From Nostoc sp. UHCC 0870 (lineage in GTDB: Bacteria; Cyanobacteriota; Cyanobacteriia; Cyanobacteriales; Nostocaceae), in the NCBI RefSeq assembly GCF_022063185.1, contig NZ_CP091913.1, forward strand, positions 1,132,501 through 1,196,500: a DNA stretch of 64,000 nt. The letters are read 5' to 3'. A program made the translations under genes and the position numbers. Shown piece by piece: positions 54,530-62,380 of the stretch (positions are counted from its first letter, which is position 1; the number at the start of each line of letters is the position of its first letter). The notes under the pieces are model-generated. The model had not been told where the DNA came from, did no database searches, and worked only from the letters and a program-made list of their open reading frames with translations.

Positions 54530-54647
54530 TTAACAGTGCTGAGTAAGTTCAGTCAAGTAATTTGCTACTGAAAATATTAAATCTGATAGTCCTGAACTCT
54601 GAGTGGGAAACATAATACTCAGTTGTTCAGGACTTTTGCCATTTTTA

Positions 54648-57600
54648 ATGGAATTGAAAAATAATTCGTTGGCTGCAAAGAATAATTTGCTAGCACAACT
54701 ATTAAAATGGGTGAATCTACGACCAGAAGAAGGCAGACGGACTTGGATGATGTTTGCCTTTTATACAACTGTATCTATAGGGTTACGATGGGCAGAAGAT
54801 AGTACAGTCGCACTGTTTTTAGATGAATACGGGGTTGGGCCATTACCTTGGATGTATATAGCTAGTGCTTTTATGGGTGTCGCACTAGTTTTTTTGTATT
54901 CTTGGTTACAAAAGGTTTTTCCTTTACGCTGGGTAGTGGTGGCGATCGCACCTTGTATGGTCGCACCATTAATCTTGCTAGTATTACTACACTGGAAATT
55001 ACATATTTCTTACCTAGCGGTGATTCTGGTGTTTTTATTGCGGCTATGGGTAGATTCTTTATATGTAGTCAATGACCTCAATACTTCTATTGTCGCCAAT
55101 CAACTATTTAATATTCGTGAAATTAAACGCACCTACCCCATAGTTAGCAGTGGTTTACTAGTCGCAGATGTAATTAGTGGCTTTAGCTTACCTTGGTTGC
55201 TGCAATTTGCTCGACTCAATCGTGTAATTATCATCGCCTGTGGGGTGATTATCTTAGGTTCAGCAATTCTGGCTTATTTAACCTATCAGTACCGAGATGC
55301 TTTTCCCGATGCACCACAGCGTATCTTTCCCCAAGAAGAAGCCTCACGACACCGCCGCCTCGAAGCCCCACTCAAACGTTATACATTACAGTTATTTGCC
55401 TTTGTTGGTCTTTTGCAAGTCATTGGGTTATTAATCGATTTTCAATACCTGCAAGAACTAAAATTAAACTTGGGTGACACAGAACTAGCAGGCTTTTTAG
55501 GCTTATTTGGTGGGATTGTCGGACTTTGTGAGTTAGCGACTCAGTGGTTTATCTCCAGCCGCCTGATTGAACGTTTTGGGGTGTTTTTTAGTGCAGCCCT
55601 TTTACCTGTGGCTGTAGGCTTTGTTGTCCCAGGAGTGATTGCGGTACTGAATATATTACCGGGAATGCAATCCGTTGCTTTTTTCTGGGGATTGGTAGGG
55701 CTGAAATTTACAGATGAACTGCTACGTTATACCTTTGTTGTTAGTAGTGGCCCTGTATTATACCAACCCATACCAGAGCGGATTCGCAGCCGGATGCAGA
55801 CTTTATCTGGAGGTTCAGCCGAAGCGATCGCTACAGGGTTGACTGGATTGGTAATATTTTTGACTGTGGTTATTGGGGGAAAATTTGTAGCTGCACCCGT
55901 CCAAAAATGGATATTTATTGCCGAGACAGCCATTGTAGCAGTTGCTTGCTTGCGCGTAGTTTGGGTATTGCGATCGCGCTATGTAGATTTATTAGTCTTG
56001 AGTGCAGAACGCGGAGAACTGAGTGCTTCTAAGGTGGGATTACGCGCCTTTAAGCAAGCAGTAGTCAAAGCTTTAGAAGAAACAGGTAACGCCGCCGATA
56101 AACATTCTTGTATTGACCTATTAGCCCAAATTGATCCCCAAGGGGCAGCTGAAATTTTAGCAGGATTACTATTCAAACTCACCCCTGACTTACAGCATCG
56201 CAGTTTAGAGGTGATGTTAGCAGTAGGTGCAAAACCTGAATATGTCTCAGAAGTGCGTTGGTTGTTAGAACGACACCCTAGTGTGGTCAATCCAGAAGTT
56301 TTTGCTTTGGCGTTGCGTTATGTCTGGCTAGCGGAAGCGCATCCTAATCTCGGTCTCCTAGAAGAATATCTCCACCCACGAAACCACTCACTCATCCGTG
56401 GAACTGCTGCTGCTTTGCTACTACGTCAAGGAACACCAATGCAAACAGTAGCAGCCACCAAAACCTTACGTTCGATGCTGACTCACAAGCAAGAACTAGA
56501 AAGGATGAATGGAGTCAAAGCTTTAAGAGAAGCAGTATATTTACAAGCCTTGCGGATTCACATCCCCAATCTGTTACAGGATGAATCCCTACGGGTACGC
56601 TGCGCTGTTTTAGACATGATTGCAACCAACAGAATGGAGGAATATTATCCAGCACTTTTAAAAGCACTTTACTACAAATCAACCCGTGATACGGCCATGC
56701 GTGCCTTAGTTAAAATGGAGAATGAAGCATTGGAGATGCTGCTAAAATTAGCCACCAATGTTTACAAACCAGAAGTATTGCGGATGTATGCTTGGCGGAC
56801 TATAGCCCATATCTCCACCCTAGAGGCACTAGACACTTTATGGTTACATTTAGAATCATCTTGGGGTGGGACTAGATATCATATTCTTCGCAGTTTATTA
56901 AAAATTCAAAAACAATCAGAAGTTACCAATTTAGTAGATCGATTCCAGCACAGTCGAGTAGAAAGTTTAATTGACCAAGAATTAAAATTTTTAGGTGAAA
57001 TTTACGCGGCGTACATAGACTTACAACCACAACAAAGGTTAGAAAATTATCAAACACAAGAGCGAGTTTTGATTGTCTACGAATTATTACAACGCGCTTT
57101 ATCAGAAATGGAATGGGATATTAAAGAGAGATTACTGCTGTTATTGCGCCTATTATACTCCCCAGAAAAAATGCAGGCGGCAGCTTTTAATTTACGGTCT
57201 GAGTCAGGGACTAACTTAGCACGGGGCTTAGAGATATTAGAGCATACAGTCAACTTACCCACCAAATCATTGCTGTTGAATATTTTAGATCAGCGATCGC
57301 CCCAAGAGAAACTCCCTTATCTTATAGAAGCTGGATTTATGGAATATCAACCGTTTACACCCAGTGATAGACTGCGCCGGATGCTGAGTTTAGGGAATTT
57401 TTTCTCAGATTGGTGCTTGGCTTGCTGTTTTCATTTTGCTCAAGTCAACCGCATTCGCCTGACCATTAATGAAATTTTACAAGCTTTGCGCCATCCTACA
57501 GGCTTTGTGAGAGAAGCGGCGATCGCTTATTTAAGTGTAGTATCTCAGCGCGTCCTCTTAGAACTGCTACCGAAATTACAACAAGATTCACATCCCCTTG

Positions 57601-57686
57601 TAGCCACTCAAATCCAAGAGTTAATCAAGAAAAACCCAACTAAAAGTTATGTTGACGCAATCTATTCCATATCTGATCCTGTCTAA
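54648..57686 (+). CDS. Nucleotide-transporter/MFS-like membrane protein fused to a HEAT-repeat domain
   Basis: About 1012 residues. The N-terminal half (to ~410) has around 12 hydrophobic segments with an ATP:ADP-antiporter/MFS-like layout (RPEEGRRTWMMFAFYTTVSIGLRWAEDSTVALFLDEYGVGPLPWMYIASAF). The C-terminal 600 residues are helical, with HEAT-type repeats such as LRVRCAVLDMIATNRMEEYYPALLKAL and FVREAAIAYLSVVS. Membrane proteins of this type occur in cyanobacteria without known substrate. A GTG at 54603 would add 15 residues; ATG 54648 is preferred. It is downstream of infC but probably has its own promoter. Confidence 0.78.
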   Translation: MELKNNSLAAKNNLLAQLLKWVNLRPEEGRRTWMMFAFYTTVSIGLRWAEDSTVALFLDEYGVGPLPWMYIASAFMGVALVFLYSWLQKVFPLRWVVVAIAPCMVAPLILLVLLHWKLHISYLAVILVFLLRLWVDSLYVVNDLNTSIVANQLFNIREIKRTYPIVSSGLLVADVISGFSLPWLLQFARLNRVIIIACGVIILGSAILAYLTYQYRDAFPDAPQRIFPQEEASRHRRLEAPLKRYTLQLFAFVGLLQVIGLLIDFQYLQELKLNLGDTELAGFLGLFGGIVGLCELATQWFISSRLIERFGVFFSAALLPVAVGFVVPGVIAVLNILPGMQSVAFFWGLVGLKFTDELLRYTFVVSSGPVLYQPIPERIRSRMQTLSGGSAEAIATGLTGLVIFLTVVIGGKFVAAPVQKWIFIAETAIVAVACLRVVWVLRSRYVDLLVLSAERGELSASKVGLRAFKQAVVKALEETGNAADKHSCIDLLAQIDPQGAAEILAGLLFKLTPDLQHRSLEVMLAVGAKPEYVSEVRWLLERHPSVVNPEVFALALRYVWLAEAHPNLGLLEEYLHPRNHSLIRGTAAALLLRQGTPMQTVAATKTLRSMLTHKQELERMNGVKALREAVYLQALRIHIPNLLQDESLRVRCAVLDMIATNRMEEYYPALLKALYYKSTRDTAMRALVKMENEALEMLLKLATNVYKPEVLRMYAWRTIAHISTLEALDTLWLHLESSWGGTRYHILRSLLKIQKQSEVTNLVDRFQHSRVESLIDQELKFLGEIYAAYIDLQPQQRLENYQTQERVLIVYELLQRALSEMEWDIKERLLLLLRLLYSPEKMQAAAFNLRSESGTNLARGLEILEHTVNLPTKSLLLNILDQRSPQEKLPYLIEAGFMEYQPFTPSDRLRRMLSLGNFFSDWCLACCFHFAQVNRIRLTINEILQALRHPTGFVREAAIAYLSVVSQRVLLELLPKLQQDSHPLVATQIQELIKKNPTKSYVDAIYSISDPV

Positions 57687-58365
57687 AAAATAGCCCAACT
57701 TTTCATCAATCAGGGCGTTCTTTATATTCTTTGTGCTTAATGCCTTATAGTACTTTTGGTCTATGCCTTTTGAAGACTAACTATATTGCTTGTTATTGAT
57801 TAATTTCATCGGCATAACATGGTTAATTGCTTGTTTACAGATATCATCACTATTCTGGCAGGCAGCATAATCATCATGAAAAAGGTTCTACCTGAGAAAG
57901 AGGTTAAATTATTTCTAGTCCGTGAAAATCCCAATATTAGAGTAGGCAAGATTTGGAATTTGCTTTTCTAATCAAGCAACTTAGATGGAAATGAATTCAC
58001 TATTTTTTAGTTATGAATTTTAGGGATAATTTCATCTGTTGTGTTTTCTTGTAAATCTGACCAATTCAGCTAAATCTATGCTCAGTCTATTACTTATTAG
58101 ACTCCCTTAAAGCCTATTGACGGGCTAAAGCTATTTCAAAGCTTTTGTAGCGAATTGGCCTAAATTATCCGCCTTTTGGCTTAATCCGCTTTAGTTCAAA
58201 CTGCTTCATCTGTAAACGAAAGAATTTTTGTTTATAGACCTTAAATGGCTATTGCCATTTGCTCTCTCTTAAAGAATGTAGATTTACCCTGGACGACTAG
58301 TTTGCACAACTCTTTTGCCCTTTACCGTCAAATAAGTCGCTAGAGAACTAGAAGGGAAGAAAATT
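57687..58365. other. Long intergenic region before the S8 protease cassette
   Basis: A 680-bp AT-rich gap with no convincing conserved gene. One 50-codon frame (57819-57971) is noted separately. The last 100 bp must carry the promoter of the protease gene. Confidence 0.5.
57819..57971 (+). CDS. Possible 50-residue peptide
   Basis: ATG 57819 opens a frame with a hydrophobic start (LFTDIITILAGSIIIM) and a Lys/Glu-rich tail (KKVLPEKEVKLFLVRENPNI). A second ATG at 57876 would give 31 residues. There is no clear ribosome site and I do not recognise it. It is listed only because it precedes a protease gene. Confidence 0.2.
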   Translation: MVNCLFTDIITILAGSIIIMKKVLPEKEVKLFLVRENPNIRVGKIWNLLF

Positions 58366-59742
58366 ATGATTAGCCCCATCTCATCAATTAATGGGTCAGA
58401 GACAACGGGAAGATATCTAGTATTATTGCGTGAAAATGCAATCGATTCAGGAATCCGCACACTGCGTGATTACACTGGGAACAGGAGAGTTGCTAGAGCA
58501 GCCGACTTTGAGAAAAATGCCGTTACCGCAGAGCAATTAGAGCAAACAGATACCACAATATTTGACAATTTGGGTGTTGCTGTTTGTACTCTCGACCCAG
58601 AACAGTTGCAGTCACTCCATACTGCGAGTGATGAAAGTAGTCCGATTGCTGTCATTGAAGCAGAGAGAGTTGTTTACGCTTTAAACGGTCAAGGATTGGG
58701 GGGTATTGTTGAACAACTAGCACCCAGGACTACCACTAATCCGGCAATGGAATACCTCAAAGGCTACCGAGATGCTGTGGATAGGCTCATAGATCATCTA
58801 GCACCCACAAATGGTACTACCAGGATGTTGCCTATGCCCGGTATGCAGGTGGTGGACGAAACAATAGCAACATGGGGACTACAAATCACAAAAGTCGTCA
58901 ATTCCAAATTTAGTGGACGGGGGATTAAAGTTGCCGTTCTCGACACAGGGTTCGACTTGACTCACCCTGATTTTGCCGGACGGAGGATAATCAGCAAATC
59001 GTTCATAGCTAACCAAGAGGTGCAAGATAGAAACGGGCATGGAACTCACTGCATCGGTACAGCTTGCGGTCCCCTTTCTCCTACTATCCCCCCGCGTTAT
59101 GGCATTGGTTACGAAACAGAAATCTTTGCCGGAAAAGTTTTAAGCAATCAGGGACGTGGGACTGATAGCGAAATCTTAGCAGGCATTGAATGGGCGATCG
59201 CCAATGGCTGCCCAATTGTCTCAATGTCTCTGGGAGCGCGTGTATTTCCTGGACAGAGGTACTCAGGGGTGTTCGAGGTTGTTGCTGATCGTGCGCTCCG
59301 CAATGGGATGTTAATTATCGCTGCGGCTGGTAACGATAGTGAGCGACATTTAGGCATAGTTGAGCCAGTTAGTCACCCAGCTAATTGTCCCTCGATCATG
59401 GCTGTAGGTGCGATTGACTCTCAACTGGAAGTTGCTTACTTTTCTAATGCTGGGCTTAATACCAATGGTGGTCAGGTCGATATTGTCGCTCCAGGGGCTG
59501 AACCGAGAACACCGGGGGGTAGTTCGAGAATTGATGTTCATTCAAGCTATCTGATGCCAACGAGGTACAGAAGGCTTAGGGGTACAAGTATGGCTGCACC
59601 CCATGTTGCTGGTATAGCTGCTCTGTATGCTGAGGCTATAGGGGCTACTGGCCGTGTTCTCTGGAATCGACTGACTCAAAATGCTCTCAGATTGCCTCTA
59701 CCTTCAGTAGATGTTGGGGCTGGACTTGTTCAAGCACCTTAG
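58366..59742 (+). CDS. Intracellular S8 (subtilisin-like) serine protease
   Basis: A 458-residue subtilase with catalytic triad D193 (VAVLDTGFD), H225 (RNGHGTHCIG) and S408 (RGTSMAAPHVAG), and oxyanion N323 (AAAGNDS). The N-terminal ~105 residues look like an I9-type propeptide (RYLVLLRENAIDSGIRTLRDYTG...VIEAERVVYAL). No signal peptide is present, so it should act in the cytosol. The ATG follows GAAGGGAAG. It is the first of five co-directional genes. As a putative effector it could be held inactive by its propeptide, or by the I9-like protein encoded next. Confidence 0.93.
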   Translation: MISPISSINGSETTGRYLVLLRENAIDSGIRTLRDYTGNRRVARAADFEKNAVTAEQLEQTDTTIFDNLGVAVCTLDPEQLQSLHTASDESSPIAVIEAERVVYALNGQGLGGIVEQLAPRTTTNPAMEYLKGYRDAVDRLIDHLAPTNGTTRMLPMPGMQVVDETIATWGLQITKVVNSKFSGRGIKVAVLDTGFDLTHPDFAGRRIISKSFIANQEVQDRNGHGTHCIGTACGPLSPTIPPRYGIGYETEIFAGKVLSNQGRGTDSEILAGIEWAIANGCPIVSMSLGARVFPGQRYSGVFEVVADRALRNGMLIIAAAGNDSERHLGIVEPVSHPANCPSIMAVGAIDSQLEVAYFSNAGLNTNGGQVDIVAPGAEPRTPGGSSRIDVHSSYLMPTRYRRLRGTSMAAPHVAGIAALYAEAIGATGRVLWNRLTQNALRLPLPSVDVGAGLVQAP

Positions 59743-59889
59743 AAGATTTTTCCTATCTTCTCACCTGAAGACCGTACTTCAACCATCCTTAGACTATACC
59801 TTGGGATGGTGAGTACCTATTTTAGCAATGCCGACTTAGCTGATAAGCATTGCAGTTTCTACTCCATAAAGCGGTAGGGAATTGTTGAT

Positions 59890-60129
59890 ATGTCAAATGT
59901 TAATTTATCAATTGCAGTTGATGAAAAATACATAGATCATATCCAGGAAGTAGCTCAAAACTTAGAGTCTTCTGGAATGAATGTTGGACAACTGTTGGAG
60001 AATCTGGGAATTATAACTGGTTCATGTGATTCTGAAAAAGTGGATGCTCTTGCTCAAGTTGAAGGAGTCTCTCATGTGGAACTGTCGCGAGAATATAAAT
60101 TACCACCACCGGAATCTGATGTCCAATAA
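59890..60129 (+). CDS. Stand-alone I9-inhibitor-like protein
   Basis: A 79-residue protein with the ferredoxin-like I9 pattern: LSIAVDEKYIDHIQEVAQNLESSGMNVGQLLENLGIITGSC then ALAQVEGVSHVELSREYKLPPPESDVQ. Such proteins resemble a free subtilase propeptide and can inhibit or fold the protease in trans. It lies 147 bp after the protease gene, with an ACCATCC/GGATGGT hairpin (59782-59810) in the gap. Similar proteins are sometimes mis-annotated as aldolases. Confidence 0.82.
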   Translation: MSNVNLSIAVDEKYIDHIQEVAQNLESSGMNVGQLLENLGIITGSCDSEKVDALAQVEGVSHVELSREYKLPPPESDVQ

Positions 60130-60207
60130 TAATAGACCAGAAACTATATGCAGACGCTAAATTTCTATATTCTTACAAAAGTAAACTTCCCATGAATAGG
60201 AATTAAT

Positions 60208-60669
60208 ATGTCAAACAAAATTAGCTTAAATGAATTTATTTCTCAAGTTAAAGAGGACTTGAAACCTACAGAAGATACACCAATCTTCTTTTTGGAAAAA
60301 GCAGAATTAGAGATTCATGTAGCAGTTTCAAAAGTGGGTTCAGTTGAAGGCGAAATCATGGGAAAATCTGACTTAAAAATTAGTGTACTAGGTGTGGATT
60401 TCTTCAAAATCGGCGAATTTCAAGCTAGTGGTAAAGCATCTGGAAGTCTAGAAAGAAAAGATATACATACTATAAAAGTGACCCTTGTACCAATTTTTAA
60501 TAATGAAGAGATAAAAACTAGTTTAACCGAAAATCAATTGATAGAAATAAAAAGAGCTATCAAGAGAAAAATAATGCGGGGAGAGGAGGAAGACCATAAC
60601 ACTAATTTAAGCGAAACAGAACTAGAAGAAAAAAATAAAGCTACTAAAAACAAAAGAATGCGTGGATAA
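60208..60669 (+). CDS. Trypco2-domain protein
   Basis: A 153-residue protein. Residues 1-110 match the trypsin-co-occurring domain 2 pattern: SLNEFISQVKEDL, an FFLEKAELEIHVAVSK strand, a Gly/Ser-rich GEFQASGKASGSLE region and DIHTIKVTLVPIF. Trypco domains were described beside trypsin-like proteases and STAND/conflict ATPases and are thought to be adaptor modules. Here the protease is a subtilase. The C-terminal 40 residues are a Lys/Glu/Arg-rich helix ending KNKRMRG. Confidence 0.8.
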   Translation: MSNKISLNEFISQVKEDLKPTEDTPIFFLEKAELEIHVAVSKVGSVEGEIMGKSDLKISVLGVDFFKIGEFQASGKASGSLERKDIHTIKVTLVPIFNNEEIKTSLTENQLIEIKRAIKRKIMRGEEEDHNTNLSETELEEKNKATKNKRMRG

Positions 60670-60690
60670 AAAAATAAAAATGAACCTTCA

Positions 60691-62376
60691 ATGTTTAAGA
60701 AAAAAATATTGATTTTAACAGCCAGCCCAGAAAATCATCTCAGGTTGCGGGTAGATAAAGAAATTAAAGCGATCGAGCAAGAATTAGATCGCTCTAAAAA
60801 TCGCGATAAGTTTGAAATTATTCCTAAATTGGCAGTGAACCCTGGCGACTTAATTCGGGTTCTAGAAGCCGAAAAACCAGAGATTGTCCATTTCTCTGGG
60901 CATGGAAAGCAGGCAGGTTTAGTTTTTGAGAATGAAGCAGGACAGTCTCAGCTAGTGAGTGCAGAAGCTCTGGCAAGGCTATTTAAGCAATTTAGGAATG
61001 AAATTCAGTGTGTTCTCTTAAATGCTTGCTATTCCGAATTTCAAGCTCAGGCAATCAACGAACACATTCATTACGTGATTGGTATCAGTAATCAGATTGA
61101 GGATACAGCAGCCATTAAATTTGCCGTCGGTTTTTATGCCTCCCTAATTGCCGGTCGTACCTATAAAGATGCTTATGACTTTGGTTGTATTGCTCTCGAT
61201 CTGGAGGGAATACCGGACGATTTGATCGACTTTAAGGAAAATACTCAATCCAATTTAACTGTTCCACGACTTCCCGAAAATCCCCCGACAACTCACCATT
61301 ATCTAAATATTATTAACGCCTTAAAGAGCGGAAGATTAATTCCATTCATTGGCCCGGGGTTTAACTTGTTTGACGAACAGTTAACGAATCAGAGACTCAG
61401 TGAAATTGAACTAGCAGATTACTTAGCCCAGAATTTAGGAATAACCTCTCCCTATGAAGATTTAGTAGGTGCGCCGTGTCCACTCTGCCTTGTCAGTGCA
61501 GATGATCTGCCAACCGATTGTCCTGTTAAGAAAGCCCTGCTGCAAGGCACAATTACAGCTTGTCCACTCGCTAACGAACAGGCACTTGCTCTAGCGAAGA
61601 TGAATCTTCAGTGCCTTGCTCAATATGTCCAGCTTACCTTCGGCATCAAGGATGTTTACGAAAGGTTGTACGAACTTTTGAGAGGGAAATACAGTCCTAG
61701 TCGATTTTATTTGTTCTGGGCTAATCTCCCTGAAAAAATGGAAGAAAAGCAATATCCTTTGCCTTACCAATTAATCGTGACCACCAATTACGATGATATG
61801 TTGGAACGGGCTTTTAGAGCAGCTAATCAACCGTTTGATTTAGTGTTCTATGTAGCAGAAGGCGAAGAGGTGCGTGGTCGATTCAAATATAAGCCGTTTG
61901 AAGAGAAAGCCCGTCCCATTGACAAGCCCAATCAATTGGAAGTCATCAGCAAAGCAAAAGATCGTCCAGTTATTCTCAAACTCTATGGCGTAGTTGATTT
62001 AATTGAGAGTCAACAGTGTAATTTTGTCATTACTGAAGATCACCACATCAATTATTTAGTCTACCGAGAGATTGGACAACTGCTGCCTAAGGATATTTTG
62101 GAAATTTTATGGGAAAGTCATAACATCTTGTTTATGGGTTTTAACCCCAGCGATCCTGATCTGCGGGTTATCATCAATCGAATCTGGGGAGAGCGGCTAG
62201 TTGGGCAAAAATCTTGGATGATCCATCAATCGAAGCCAGGGGAGCTAGATAAAACCTTCTGGAATAAGCGACAGGTAGAACTGATCGATAGCCGCTTAGA
62301 AGATTACTGTACTGACTTAGCCAATGGGATAGAAAAGCTGTCACCCAAGAAGTCCCTATATGAGCTTTGGAGTTAA
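60691..62376 (+). CDS. CHAT protease-SIR2-like fusion protein
   Basis: A 561-residue protein. The CHAT (caspase-like) domain (1-170) has the dyad H71 (VHFSGHGK) and C113 (LLNACYS). A SIR2-like domain (about 205-540) follows with LIPFIGPGFN (217-225), TTNYDDMLERA (N366) and MGFNPSDPDLR. Where SIR2 NADases usually have KLHG, this protein has KLYG (Y432). Between SIR2 motifs there are four cysteines in the spacing C263-x2-C266-x10-C277-x13-C291. CHAT and SIR2 are both known death effectors in bacterial immunity. The gene is 21 bp after trypco2 and 4 bp before the STAND gene. Confidence 0.9.
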   Translation: MFKKKILILTASPENHLRLRVDKEIKAIEQELDRSKNRDKFEIIPKLAVNPGDLIRVLEAEKPEIVHFSGHGKQAGLVFENEAGQSQLVSAEALARLFKQFRNEIQCVLLNACYSEFQAQAINEHIHYVIGISNQIEDTAAIKFAVGFYASLIAGRTYKDAYDFGCIALDLEGIPDDLIDFKENTQSNLTVPRLPENPPTTHHYLNIINALKSGRLIPFIGPGFNLFDEQLTNQRLSEIELADYLAQNLGITSPYEDLVGAPCPLCLVSADDLPTDCPVKKALLQGTITACPLANEQALALAKMNLQCLAQYVQLTFGIKDVYERLYELLRGKYSPSRFYLFWANLPEKMEEKQYPLPYQLIVTTNYDDMLERAFRAANQPFDLVFYVAEGEEVRGRFKYKPFEEKARPIDKPNQLEVISKAKDRPVILKLYGVVDLIESQQCNFVITEDHHINYLVYREIGQLLPKDILEILWESHNILFMGFNPSDPDLRVIINRIWGERLVGQKSWMIHQSKPGELDKTFWNKRQVELIDSRLEDYCTDLANGIEKLSPKKSLYELWS

Positions 62377-62380
62377 TTCT

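Noticed and set aside
57819-57971. RiPP precursor for the S8 protease
   Set aside because: No leader motif, core cysteines or modifying enzymes; kept only as a low-confidence frame.
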